This document shows, in pieces, positions 8,260 to 16,825 of a stretch of DNA of 64,000 bases (position 1 is the stretch's first letter; the number at the start of each line of letters is the position of its first letter). This DNA comes from Bacillota bacterium (lineage in GTDB: Bacteria > Bacillota > Dethiobacteria > DTU022): the NCBI GenBank assembly GCA_029782095.1, contig JAKOVL010000103.1, positions 1 to 64,000 on the forward strand, read 5' to 3'. The translations under genes were made by a program, and so were the position numbers. Below the pieces are notes generated by a model. The model made no database searches. It saw nothing but the letters and a program-made list of their open reading frames with translations, and was not told where the DNA came from.

Positions 8260-9726
8260 CTAGAACAGGTAGCTGACGACAGACTCGACAAAGGGCAGGT
8301 AGAGGTTCAGGCCAATGCCGAACACCAGGCAAACCGCAGCCAGTAATACAACAGGCACCAGCATTGTCAGCGGAGCCTCTGCCCCTTTGACCTGTTCAAA
8401 ATCACCCTTGCGGAAAAATGCATTGATGACAATGGGAAAGAAATAGGCCGCATTCAGCAAGGCGCTGGCCACCAGGATAGCAATAACCAGATAATGGCCT
8501 GATTCGATGCTTCCAGTGATCAAACACCACTTGGAGATAAAGCCATTTACCGGCAATATGCCCACCATCCCAATGGCGCCAATAGTAAAAGCGAGCATCG
8601 TTAAAGGCATGCGCTTGCCGAGACCTTTTAACTCGCTGATGCGTTTTTTGCCGGTAACGGTAATAATGGCGCCCGCACAGAAAAACAAGGTGATTTTTAA
8701 GAGGGCATGATTGATCATATGCAGCAGGCTCCCCGATAATCCCAAATAGGTTAGCAGCCCGGCACCCAGGGTAATATAGCTCAACTGGCTGATGGTGGAA
8801 TAGGCCAGACGGCGCTTCAGCACATCCTGCCGCAGCGCAATAATTGATCCGGCCAGGATAGTGATACTGACCAGCACGATTACAAACAGGCCTAAATCCA
8901 GTGCGCGCAGCGATTCTGTACCATAAATTGAATACATAATCCGTAAAATGCCGAAGACCCCTGATTTAACCACGGCCACGGCATGGAGCAGGGCGCTTAC
9001 AGGTGTCGGTGCAACCATAGCCGACGGCAGCCAGGAATGCAGGGGCATAATCGCCGCTTTAACCCCAAAACCGACAATGAAGCACAAGAAAACTATTTGC
9101 CACAGTGCAGACGCTTCGGGGGCTGCGCTAACCACACCCCCGGAAACAAAATCCACGGAACCGGCATTGCTGTAGGTCAAAACCAGCCCGGCCAGGATAA
9201 ATGCCGCCCCGATAAAACTATAAACGAGGTAGCGAACCCCGGCGGCCTGCGCTTCTTCATTACCGGCATGAATAACCAGGGGATAGGTGAAAATGGTTAA
9301 GAACTCATAAAACAGGTAGAGGGTAATCAGGTTGGCCGCAAAGGCGATACCCATGGTCGCGGCCAGAGAGAGCAGGTAAAACACATAGTAGCGCCTGCGT
9401 TTATGTTCATGGGCCATATAGCCAAACGAATAAACCACGGCAAATACCCAGAGCACCGAGGCCAGGGTGCCGAAAAGCGCTGCGAGGGGATCTGCGCGGA
9501 AGGCAAAATCAAGTCCCGGGATAATGGAAAATAATGAAATATAAGCCATATTCCCATCCAGAACATCCCGCAGCAGCAGCAAAACCGCTGCCGCCGTCCC
9601 CGCGGCAATAACCAGGGCAAAAAGGTTGCGGGGTTTGTCGGAGCGCTCCGGGATCAGGCTGAGCAATATCGAACAAACTAAAGGACAAGCAATGGCCCCC
9701 AGCATCAACTGGTCAGTGGCAGGCAT
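8260..9726 (-). CDS. MrpD-like antiporter subunit (second copy)
   Basis: Polytopic subunit of about 488 residues in the NuoN/MrpD family, with LYEFLTIFTYPLVIHAG and GVKAAIMPLHSWLPSAM carrying the conserved Glu and Lys of the proton path. I place the start at ATG 9726, because GGAGG lies ten bases before it; the track ATG at 9744 would put this site inside the gene. It follows the MbhE-like gene and precedes the 667-residue subunit by 17 bases. Its closest paralogue in the window is the 513-residue subunit at 11503-13044. Cation specificity cannot be read from the sequence. Confidence 0.85.
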   Translation of the reverse strand: MPATDQLMLGAIACPLVCSILLSLIPERSDKPRNLFALVIAAGTAAAVLLLLRDVLDGNMAYISLFSIIPGLDFAFRADPLAALFGTLASVLWVFAVVYSFGYMAHEHKRRRYYVFYLLSLAATMGIAFAANLITLYLFYEFLTIFTYPLVIHAGNEEAQAAGVRYLVYSFIGAAFILAGLVLTYSNAGSVDFVSGGVVSAAPEASALWQIVFLCFIVGFGVKAAIMPLHSWLPSAMVAPTPVSALLHAVAVVKSGVFGILRIMYSIYGTESLRALDLGLFVIVLVSITILAGSIIALRQDVLKRRLAYSTISQLSYITLGAGLLTYLGLSGSLLHMINHALLKITLFFCAGAIITVTGKKRISELKGLGKRMPLTMLAFTIGAIGMVGILPVNGFISKWCLITGSIESGHYLVIAILVASALLNAAYFFPIVINAFFRKGDFEQVKGAEAPLTMLVPVVLLAAVCLVFGIGLNLYLPFVESVVSYLF

Positions 9727-9763
9727 AGTGGACCAACCCTCCATTCCATAAGGCTACGGTAAT

Positions 9764-10069
9764 CTAGTGCTCCGTATCGTGACTTACACCCAAAACCAGC
9801 ATAATGGCCATAACGGCAGTAAAAAGAACGGTGGTTTCGAGAAGAGTGTCGTAACCACGGTAATCCAGGATAATGTTCGTCACCAGGTTGATTCCACCGC
9901 TTTCTTCCACGCCTTTATCAATATAGCGCCGCATTACTTCGTTATTGGTGGGGTTGTCCGGGTGTCCGTACGGAGGCATCTCTGCGACCGTTAAGAGCAG
10001 CATGTAAGAAATCATGCAAACCAGGATAACAATTAGTGTTGTAATTACTATTTTTTGTCTCCGGCTCAC
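9764..10069 (-). CDS. MbhE-like domain protein (split MrpA C-terminal part)
   Basis: 101-residue protein with an N-terminal and a C-terminal transmembrane segment. The stretch NIILDYRGYDTLLETTVLFTA matches the MbhE-type domain found at the extreme C-terminus of MrpA and as a free subunit in archaeal Mbh/Mrp clusters. It overlaps the preceding DUF4040 gene by four bases (ATGA), so the two are coupled, and together they replace the C-terminal part of a canonical MrpA. It probably contributes a structural helix bundle between the antiporter modules. Confidence 0.75.
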   Translation of the reverse strand: MSRRQKIVITTLIVILVCMISYMLLLTVAEMPPYGHPDNPTNNEVMRRYIDKGVEESGGINLVTNIILDYRGYDTLLETTVLFTAVMAIMLVLGVSHDTEH

Positions 10070-10308
10070 TGCGGTCTCCTCCCTACCTTGGTGACGATAG
10101 TAACCATGATCACGGTCATGCCGACACCAACCGCCGCTTCAGTGATGGCGATGTCAGGGGCGTTGAGCTGCTGCCAAATCACGGCCATAACCATGCTAAA
10201 GGAACCGAAAACAATAACAACATAGAGCAAGTCTTCAAAAATAAAAATTGCAACTGCCGATACCAGGAGTGCCAGCAGCAACAAAACAACAAGGGGATCC
10301 ATACTCAA
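10066..10308 (-). CDS. DUF4040 / MbhD-like subunit (split MrpA domain)
   Basis: 80-residue protein with three hydrophobic segments. NAPDIAITEAAVGVGMT is the hallmark of the MbhD (DUF4040) domain, related to NuoJ, which forms part of MrpA in Bacillus but is a separate subunit in archaeal Mbh. It overlaps mrpG upstream and the MbhE-like gene downstream by four bases each. The conserved Asp and Glu lie in the predicted lateral ion channel. The family call is clear; a free-standing form is normal for Mbh-type clusters. Confidence 0.8.
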   Translation of the reverse strand: MSMDPLVVLLLLALLVSAVAIFIFEDLLYVVIVFGSFSMVMAVIWQQLNAPDIAITEAAVGVGMTVIMVTIVTKVGRRPQ

Positions 10309-10682
10309 CCGCCACTCCTTTCTCTACGGCGCTCTTCTTCTTTAAAGGAGGAATAGGTGTTCAAAACAAAGCTTCCGTCCACCAGCTCCATGCCCCTTTC
10401 GTAGGCGGTCTTGGCCATAAGGTGCGAAACCACCGGGTTTATGGTGATAATAAGGGCGGCAATTAAAGCCAGTTTCACCACAGAACCAAAATCATTGATC
10501 ATCAATAGGCCCAGGCCTGCGAGCATGAGCCAGTTTCCGAGGGTATCACACTTGCCTACAGCATGCATCCGGTTATAGACATCGGGCAAGCGGATCAACC
10601 CTATGGCCCCGACTAGGAGAAAGAAAAAACCGCCTGAAATCAAGACCATTGCCGCGATCTCCCTGATCAGCTCCCAGTTCAT
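10305..10682 (-). CDS. mrpG: Mrp/Mnh antiporter subunit G
   Basis: 125-residue membrane protein with three hydrophobic helices. The family motif GLIRLPDVYNRMHAVGKCDTLG (first part of it, LPDVYNRMHA, is diagnostic) identifies MrpG/MnhG. It is a small accessory subunit needed for assembly and function of the Mrp cation/proton antiporter. It lies 25 bases after mrpF and overlaps the DUF4040 gene by four bases. Its charged C-terminal tail (FKEEERRRERSGG) is presumably cytoplasmic. Confidence 0.88.
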   Translation of the reverse strand: MNWELIREIAAMVLISGGFFFLLVGAIGLIRLPDVYNRMHAVGKCDTLGNWLMLAGLGLLMINDFGSVVKLALIAALIITINPVVSHLMAKTAYERGMELVDGSFVLNTYSSFKEEERRRERSGG

Positions 10683-10707
10683 CTTATCCGCCTTCCTTTC
10701 GTGCCGA

Positions 10708-10986
10708 TTAAATCAGCTTGCCCTCGCGCAAGAGTTTCAGGATGCAAAGGGTGCCGATAAAAGCGCCCAAAACATAGACCAGGGCTACGTCTATATAATG
10801 GGAACTTTTCTTAAAAAAAGAATAGATCAAAATTAACATAATGATTTCAGTGGTAATAATATTGGCGGCTATAATACGGTCAATGGCCGAGGGGCCGACC
10901 AGGGCCCGGTACATGGCCAGCAAGGCTACAATCACCAGGCCTATGACTATAACATTGAGAAATGTTTCAATCATTGGCGGTTTCAT
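10708..10986 (-). CDS. mrpF: Mrp/Mnh antiporter subunit F
   Basis: 92-residue, three-helix membrane subunit of the MrpF family, recognised from YRALVGPSAIDRIIAANIITTE, which contains the conserved Asp-Arg. It overlaps the end of mrpE by 20 bases with the track start. A second in-frame ATG at 10974, with AGGGG upstream, would shorten the overlap to eight bases and is equally plausible. It acts with mrpE and mrpG as the small-subunit module of the antiporter. Confidence 0.88.
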   Translation of the reverse strand: MKPPMIETFLNVIVIGLVIVALLAMYRALVGPSAIDRIIAANIITTEIIMLILIYSFFKKSSHYIDVALVYVLGAFIGTLCILKLLREGKLI

Positions 10987-11485
10987 CCCCTTCTATTTTT
11001 TTCATCAGGTCGAGCATATACCAGTCCAGCACACCTACGCCGGCGTCGCGGGTTAAAGCGTGGACTATATGCAGATCACCGGAAATGTCCACAGTAATCG
11101 TACCCGGGGTCAAGGTGATGGAATTGGCGTATAAAACCCGGGAAAGGTCCTTTTTAAGCTCATTGCGCATGATCACCAGGCCGGGCGACAGGGGCAGCTT
11201 CGGATGAAGCACCACCGTAGCCACGTGGATGTTGGCCAGCACAACTTCCCAGGCCAGGCGAATAAAATAGTAAATCAATGAAAACAGCTGCTTTAAGGTA
11301 AACGCGGTGGGCCGCGGGTGTTCGCCGATGGTTATCTCCGCCCAGACATAAGTCAAAGCCACGCTGAAAACAAAACCGGTTAACAGCTCCTGCCAGTGCA
11401 AGTTATTGGTAAGCAGCACCCAAAAGCCCATTAATAAAACGAATATGAGCAGCGCTCCGGGATAGTCATACTTTTGATTAGCCAC
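10967..11485 (-). CDS. mrpE: Mrp/Mnh antiporter subunit E
   Basis: 172-residue subunit of the MrpE family. Two N-terminal hydrophobic segments are followed by a soluble domain containing YANSITLTPGTITVDI, the family signature. It lies 17 bases after mrpD and is coupled to mrpF. MrpE sits at the edge of the Mrp complex; its exact role is unresolved in the family. Nothing is unusual here. Confidence 0.88.
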   Translation of the reverse strand: MANQKYDYPGALLIFVLLMGFWVLLTNNLHWQELLTGFVFSVALTYVWAEITIGEHPRPTAFTLKQLFSLIYYFIRLAWEVVLANIHVATVVLHPKLPLSPGLVIMRNELKKDLSRVLYANSITLTPGTITVDISGDLHIVHALTRDAGVGVLDWYMLDLMKKIEGDETAND

Positions 11486-11502
11486 CCGCCTTCACCTCCG
11501 CT

Positions 11503-13044
11503 TTAAACTAAATAGAAGAGCACTATTTGATAAAGATATTCATATAAGAATTTTCCGGTAACACCGAGAGCAATGATCCCTAAGGCCGTGGCTGCAATGG
11601 GAATTTTCATTGATAAAGGAATCTGATCCCATTGCACGCCGGGCTTTTGTTCTTGAATATGGGTTGAAGCATGAAGCTCGCGTTCCCGTTCATCCACGGG
11701 ACCGCCGGGCGGGACAAAAAACATCTGCCAGAGGATGGGGAAATAATACATGGCATTAAGCAAGCCGCTGATGACAATGAGGACAATAAAAAGGGGATAA
11801 CCTGCTTCGATGCTGCCCCTGGCCAGCATGAACTTGGAGACAAAACCGCCGGTTATGGGAATGCCAACCATGGAAAAAGAGGCCACAACCATCGCAGCCG
11901 CCGTGAGCGGCATTTTTGAACCTAAACCGGCCAGCTGGTTGACCCTTTTTCTTCCTGTCTGGTAATAAATCGCACCGGCACAAAGGAAGAGACAGGTTTT
12001 CATCAACGCGTGCACGACCAGGTGCAGGAAGGCGGCGACAATGGCCAAGGGGGTTCCAAGGCCGATTCCCAGGTAGATATAGCCAACCTGCGCCACTGTG
12101 GAGTAAGCGAGACGGCGTTTTAAATCCAGCTGCACGAAAGCGAACAAAGAGCCTCCAATCATCGCTGCAGAAGCCAAAATTAAAACCAGGTAGCGAATGG
12201 AGCTTTCCTGGTAAAAAGCAGAGCCGAAGACCAGGAAAAAGATCTTAAACAGGGCCACAATATATACTTTTACCACCAGGCTGGAAAGAACGGCGCTGGA
12301 AGGCGTGGGTGCCGACGAGTGAGCGTCAGGCAGCCACAAATGCAGGGGGAAAAGGGCGGATTTAATGCCGAAGCCAACCACAAAAAAACTCATGGCCGCC
12401 CACACCAGGTAGGGGTAGCGGGCGGCATTCTCCGCCATAACCTTCCCGGCAAAGGCCAGGTTCAGATGGCCGGTGATCATATAGGTAAAACCGATGCCAA
12501 ACATCAGAAACCCTGAAGCGAGCGTAGCCAGAATGAGGTATTTGAGACCGGCCTCCAGTGCAAGTCTTTCCCCTTTGCTTACCACCAGGGCGACAGCGCT
12601 TATCCCCACCACTTCAATAAATACGTAAGTGTTGAAAAGGTCGCGTGTAACCACCAGCCCCAGCATGGCTGTCAGGCAAAGTATAAATTCTACATAAAAC
12701 CAGCCGCTGGCCTCAGGGTTCATTTCCTTGCGCAGGGAACCGTAGCTATAAAGGGAAATCAGAACAATTAGTCCGGTTATGAGAATGATCATTAACCCCG
12801 AAAGGGGCTCGATGGCAATCTCTATGCCCCAGGGAGGCTCCCAACCTCCAGCGTAGTGATGCCAGGGTCCGTTCCGCAGCGCGTGGATAAATAGATAGCT
12901 GGCAATAGAAAAGAGAGCCACGCTGATGGCGATGGAATAAGGCGCGCTAAAATCTCTTTTCCAGCGGGCCACAATGGGCAGGGTGAAGGCGGGAATTAAT
13001 CCGGCCAGGATCAACATAAGCGGCAGCTTATCCCAGAGGAGCAA
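11503..13044 (-). CDS. mrpD: Mrp antiporter subunit D
   Basis: 513-residue, about 14-helix subunit of the proton_antipo_M family. YVFIEVVGISAVALVV and FGIKSALFPLHLWLPDAHS carry the conserved Glu and Lys of the ion-translocating half-channels. Its position directly after mrpC fits MrpD. The start is TTG 13044 with GGTAGGT upstream. It is the first of three antiporter-like subunits in the operon; the other two are encoded downstream. The likely job is exchange of sodium (or another monovalent cation) for protons across the cytoplasmic membrane. Confidence 0.88.
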   Translation of the reverse strand: MLLWDKLPLMLILAGLIPAFTLPIVARWKRDFSAPYSIAISVALFSIASYLFIHALRNGPWHHYAGGWEPPWGIEIAIEPLSGLMIILITGLIVLISLYSYGSLRKEMNPEASGWFYVEFILCLTAMLGLVVTRDLFNTYVFIEVVGISAVALVVSKGERLALEAGLKYLILATLASGFLMFGIGFTYMITGHLNLAFAGKVMAENAARYPYLVWAAMSFFVVGFGIKSALFPLHLWLPDAHSSAPTPSSAVLSSLVVKVYIVALFKIFFLVFGSAFYQESSIRYLVLILASAAMIGGSLFAFVQLDLKRRLAYSTVAQVGYIYLGIGLGTPLAIVAAFLHLVVHALMKTCLFLCAGAIYYQTGRKRVNQLAGLGSKMPLTAAAMVVASFSMVGIPITGGFVSKFMLARGSIEAGYPLFIVLIVISGLLNAMYYFPILWQMFFVPPGGPVDERERELHASTHIQEQKPGVQWDQIPLSMKIPIAATALGIIALGVTGKFLYEYLYQIVLFYLV

Positions 13045-13054
13045 CAGTGTTCAC

Positions 13055-13414
13055 CTACCTCATTTTCATAAAATTGGGTGCATTTATCGTTCCGTATAAA
13101 GCATAAAGCTTGACTATCAGGGCCAGCGCCAACGAGGTAAGGCTGAAACCGACGACAATCCCGGTCAGAATCAAGGCCGAAGGGAGAGGATTGATATACA
13201 CAACGTCCTGGGCTGCGGGGTCGATAATGGGCGCTTCGCCTCCGATGATATTGCCCATGGCGATAAAAAATAAAAAAACGGCGTTAGTCATGATATTCAA
13301 GCCGATTACCTTTTTAATTAAGTTGGGTTGAGTCAATACGATTAAAGTGCCCACAGCAAAAACAATTACAGCGATAAAATACGGATAGTTAACGGCCAAC
13401 ATCTGGAAATTCAT
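13055..13414 (-). CDS. mrpC: Mrp antiporter subunit C (NuoK-like)
   Basis: 119-residue protein with three transmembrane helices, homologous to NuoK. The conserved segment INPLPSALILTGIVVGFS corresponds to the MrpC signature, in which a Gln is usual where Ser is found here. It lies three bases after mrpB and ten before mrpD. It forms the junction between the large antiporter subunits. Confidence 0.88.
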   Translation of the reverse strand: MNFQMLAVNYPYFIAVIVFAVGTLIVLTQPNLIKKVIGLNIMTNAVFLFFIAMGNIIGGEAPIIDPAAQDVVYINPLPSALILTGIVVGFSLTSLALALIVKLYALYGTINAPNFMKMR

Positions 13415-13417
13415 CGC

Positions 13418-13810
13418 TTAATCCTCCACGATCAAGTAAAAGATGCTTAAAATAGTACTGGCCACGCATAATCCGATCCCAAAATTGACGACAGAGATAA
13501 TGCCCACGCTGAACAGCTCCCCCGGGGCGCCCACCGGGCCATGTTCATGCGGTAAAATAAACTTAATTCCTTCCATAAGGCTGCCCAGGCCAATAAAGAT
13601 TATGGAAACATCCAGAGGCAAGTAGCGGAGCCGGCCGCGCCACTGCAGTCCATAAATTAAAAAATAGAGCAGCACGCCTAACCCGATAATCATCCCGCCG
13701 GCGAAGCCTCCGCCGGGCGAAAGGTGGCCGTGCATCACCACATAAAATCCATACATCAGGACAAACAGCAGGACATACCGGAATACTACTTTGGTTATAT
13801 AATCCTGCAC
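13418..13810 (-). CDS. mrpB: Mrp antiporter subunit B
   Basis: About 130 residues and four hydrophobic helices. HGHLSPGGGFAGGMI is diagnostic of MrpB/MnhB. First gene of the ten-gene operon. I start it at GTG 13810, because GAGGAGGT ends eight bases before it; the track start at 13831 would place the ribosome-binding site inside the gene. The 166 bases between here and coaX must hold the operon promoter, but no convincing -35/-10 pair was found. Confidence 0.87.
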   Translation of the reverse strand: MQDYITKVVFRYVLLFVLMYGFYVVMHGHLSPGGGFAGGMIIGLGVLLYFLIYGLQWRGRLRYLPLDVSIIFIGLGSLMEGIKFILPHEHGPVGAPGELFSVGIISVVNFGIGLCVASTILSIFYLIVED

Positions 13811-13976
13811 AGCCCATACCTCCTCAGGCACGCATGCTATTTGCGTAATCTTTCACAATCATGTTAGCACTCTCTTGGCCAGCCAGAATTTTTACCTCAC
13901 CACCAAAAGGTTCGCCTTATTTGGGATTTTTCCTGCTACTCTAATAAAGTTTGAAGGGGTGGAAAATTCCATTAAA

Positions 13977-14753
13977 TCAGTCGCTCAAGCAGTTGCGCCG
14001 GGCGATGATGCGAAGCCCTTCCAAGGTTAATACAGTATTAACCTGGTCGATGGTTTCCGATTCGGAGGCAATAAGGGGGGCCAGTCCTCCTGTTGCCACC
14101 ACCATTGGACCGCCGGGCAGCTCCCGTTTCATGCGCCGGACAACACCGTCCACCTGTCCGGCAAAACCGTAGACTATGCCTGACTGCATGCTGGAAACGG
14201 TATCTTTGCCAATGACCCGACACGGTTTAATCAGCTCTACCCGGGGAAGTTTGGCTGCTTTCTCAAAAAGCGCCTCCATGGAAATGCCTATTCCGGGAGC
14301 GATGGCTCCACCCAAATAGTCTCCTGCAGCGGATATGGCGCAAAATGTCGTTGCCGTGCCAAAATCGACAATAATGAGGGGGCCGCCGTAGAGACTATAG
14401 CCGGCAACCGCGTTTACAATGCGGTCCGCGCCAACTTCACGCGGATTATCATACAAAATGTTTATTCCCGTTTCTATCCCTAATCTCACAATCAGCGGAT
14501 TAACCGAGAAGTATTTTTTAGCCATGCGTTCCAATGAGTCCATCAATGGGGGAACAACGGAAGAAATAACTACGGCAGAGATATCGGCCGGGCTGATGCT
14601 GCTATGCGCCAACAAATTTTTCAGCATCATCCCCAATTCATCTTCTGTACTATCGCGTCGGGTGGCGATGCGCCAGCAGACTTTGATCTCGTCATTACGG
14701 TCAAAAACACCAATCATGATATTGGTATTGCCCACATCAATTGCCAGAAGCAA
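13977..14753 (-). CDS. coaX: type III pantothenate kinase
   Basis: 258-residue cytoplasmic enzyme that phosphorylates pantothenate, the first step of coenzyme A synthesis. Markers: N-terminal DVGNTN phosphate-binding loop, DNPREVGADRIVNAVAGY with the catalytic Asp, IVDFGTATTFCAI, and GGAIAPGIGIS. The length is typical. It starts at TTG 14753 with AAAGGAGT upstream. In B. subtilis coaX lies next to ftsH; here it is about 9 kb away and on its own between the antiporter and folate operons. Confidence 0.93.
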   Translation of the reverse strand: MLLAIDVGNTNIMIGVFDRNDEIKVCWRIATRRDSTEDELGMMLKNLLAHSSISPADISAVVISSVVPPLMDSLERMAKKYFSVNPLIVRLGIETGINILYDNPREVGADRIVNAVAGYSLYGGPLIIVDFGTATTFCAISAAGDYLGGAIAPGIGISMEALFEKAAKLPRVELIKPCRVIGKDTVSSMQSGIVYGFAGQVDGVVRRMKRELPGGPMVVATGGLAPLIASESETIDQVNTVLTLEGLRIIARRNCLSD

Positions 14754-14914
14754 TTTTGATCACTCCTTTTTTAAATTAAAATATCAAAAGATGCCTCCTT
14801 TGAAAAGGACGACATTTGCCTTGATCCATCACTTATTGCAGGAAACAGGATTACATCGTCGAAATGTACCTATAAATTTGCACTGCAAGCCAGGCGGAGG
14901 AGGCGTAAACGACA

Positions 14915-16225
14915 TTGCTAAAAAAATTGTCAGGAATGAATTATTTTGTCGCCCTGATCATTCTTTTAGGAATTATTTTTGTTCTGGGCTTGATGGCTTT
15001 TATTCTGGTTGCCTCTTTCCCTGGAGCGCTCGGCACCGCACCGCCGCAGTATGAAATAAAAGAGGTCTATGACTTTGAACCCTGGTCCTTTGAAATTAAT
15101 AGCCTCACAGCGTCATTCCCGGAAGGCGGTATGATCATCCCCATCTTTCGGGAAGATAAACAGGTAGCGGCTCTCTTCATTGGCCCGGGTGAATATGCTG
15201 ACCGGGAAGACGCCCTTCCTACAGAAGAACCGCTGGGGTTATATTTAAATATAGATTTTGACACTTTTTCTAAATTAAGGGGCGACATTATCTTTATGCC
15301 CACAGAGGACGCTGCAGCCAGGGATGCAGCCCTTGATCTATACCAGCGCCTGCCGGATCTTCCGGTTCACTGGCATAACGGTATTCCCCTTGTATTTCAC
15401 CCCGGTGAAGGGGGACTATATTACTATTTTATTGATGCCGAGGGCGATGCTCTTCTGCCCCCGGTAATCGTTGAACCGGGTTACAAGCTCCACGGCACTC
15501 TGGCCCTATATGCTTTACTGATCGTGATGGCCTTGTTAATCATTTTGATCTTTTCCCTGGATTATCATCCTTCACGTTACTGGAAATTTATTCATTGCGC
15601 CAGGCCTCCCTGGCCGGCAGCCGCCGCGGCCGCAGGCGCTGCTGCCTTCGCGCTGATAAGTGAACTGCTCCCCGCCTTCACCGGCCTGCCGGAACCGATC
15701 ATGGCAGCAGGATACGCCGCCGCTGTAGCCATTTTGATTGTCCTTGCGCGGCTGAAGCACATAGACTTTTTAGATTTTGGTATACGCCCGGATACGTATA
15801 AGCATGGCTACCTGATAGTCCTGGCGGTTGCAGTACTGTACCTGGTGATGACCAGAAGAATACCCGGCACAGTGACCTTAAACGGTATCACAACCTTGGT
15901 TGATTTCCTACTTTTATTTTTCCTGGTGGCCCTGGCCCGGGAATTAATTTGGCGCGGCTATATTCAAACCGTTCTAGGACGGATCCTGGGTCCCACCCCG
16001 GGCATTATCATTACCGCTATTCTGGCGGGGCTGGTTCATTATATTGTTTTAGCCGTGACCGCTCCGTGGATGTCGGCATACCCCTACACAGCGGTGGAAA
16101 CATTTATTCTTGTGCCCGGCACGGCTTTGGTGCTGGGATTGGTTTACCTGCGAACCGAGAATATTTTCAGCAGCACCCTGCTGCATAGCCTGATTCTTTT
16201 TTTGCCACGCATTATGGCTTGTTGA
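14915..16225 (+). CDS. CPBP-family intramembrane glutamic protease with extracytoplasmic insert
   Basis: 436-residue membrane protein. One N-terminal helix (about 9-35) is followed by a soluble region of about 150 residues, presumably outside the membrane, then seven or eight helices. The C-terminal part carries the CPBP (Abi) motifs: ARELIWRGY near 346 (family form EExxxR), AGLVHY, and TENIFSSTLLHSL. The first catalytic Glu of the pair is Arg here, while the second is kept. The start is TTG 14915 with GGAGGAGG eleven bases upstream; ATG 14936 is an alternative but has only a weak site. It lies 17 bases before folE and so heads the folate operon, with no obvious functional link. Confidence 0.75.
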   Translation: MLKKLSGMNYFVALIILLGIIFVLGLMAFILVASFPGALGTAPPQYEIKEVYDFEPWSFEINSLTASFPEGGMIIPIFREDKQVAALFIGPGEYADREDALPTEEPLGLYLNIDFDTFSKLRGDIIFMPTEDAAARDAALDLYQRLPDLPVHWHNGIPLVFHPGEGGLYYYFIDAEGDALLPPVIVEPGYKLHGTLALYALLIVMALLIILIFSLDYHPSRYWKFIHCARPPWPAAAAAAGAAAFALISELLPAFTGLPEPIMAAGYAAAVAILIVLARLKHIDFLDFGIRPDTYKHGYLIVLAVAVLYLVMTRRIPGTVTLNGITTLVDFLLLFFLVALARELIWRGYIQTVLGRILGPTPGIIITAILAGLVHYIVLAVTAPWMSAYPYTAVETFILVPGTALVLGLVYLRTENIFSSTLLHSLILFLPRIMAC

Positions 16226-16242
16226 AAGCGAGGCTGGTCTAA

Positions 16243-16809
16243 ATGGTGGATAAGGAAAAAATTTGCCGCGCTGTGGAAATGATCCTGGAGGCTATCGGGG
16301 AAAACCTGAACCGGGAAGGCCTGCGGGACACGCCCCGCCGGGTCGCCAATATGTATGCCGAAGTGTTTAAGGGAATTGACCAGGATCCAAAAGACCACTT
16401 AAAAACATGCTTTGTGGAAGACGGGCATGACGAAATGGTGCTGGTGAAAGACATTGCCTTTTATTCCATGTGCGAACATCACCTGCTGCCTTTCTACGGC
16501 AAAGCTCATATCGCTTATATTCCTGCGGGCGGTCGCATCGTCGGCCTGAGCAAACTGGTGCGGGTGATCGATATAGTGGCCCGGCGCCCACAGCTGCAAG
16601 AGCGTTTAACCAGTACTGTGGCCGATGTGATCACAGAAGAGCTGCGGCCCAAAGGCGTTGTTGTCGTCGTGGAGGCGGAGCATCTATGCATGAGCATTCG
16701 CGGCGTCAATAAACCGGGCGCCGTTACCGTTACCTCCGCCGTGCGGGGACTTTTTCGCTACAACCCCAGCTCCAGGGAAGAAGCTTTAAGCCTGATTAAG
16801 GGGAAGTAG
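16243..16809 (+). CDS. folE: GTP cyclohydrolase I
   Basis: 188-residue enzyme converting GTP to 7,8-dihydroneopterin triphosphate, the first step of folate synthesis. Zinc ligands are visible in [10 protein letters not shown] and in [10 protein letters not shown], and the substrate site in [11 protein letters not shown]. The length is typical of bacterial FolE1. It lies 17 bases after the CPBP gene and 16 before the HD-domain gene, and is the second gene of a six-gene operon. Confidence 0.95.
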   Translation: MVDKEKICRAVEMILEAIGENLNREGLRDTPRRVANMYAEVFKGIDQDPKDHLKTCFVEDGHDEMVLVKDIAFYSMCEHHLLPFYGKAHIAYIPAGGRIVGLSKLVRVIDIVARRPQLQERLTSTVADVITEELRPKGVVVVVEAEHLCMSIRGVNKPGAVTVTSAVRGLFRYNPSSREEALSLIKGK

Positions 16810-16825
16810 AAGCTGCAGGAGAAAC

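Noticed and set aside
14419-15054. 211-codon plus-strand ORF
   Set aside because: It is the shadow of coaX on the opposite strand and overlaps the start of the CPBP gene in another frame; the translation is low in family signals.
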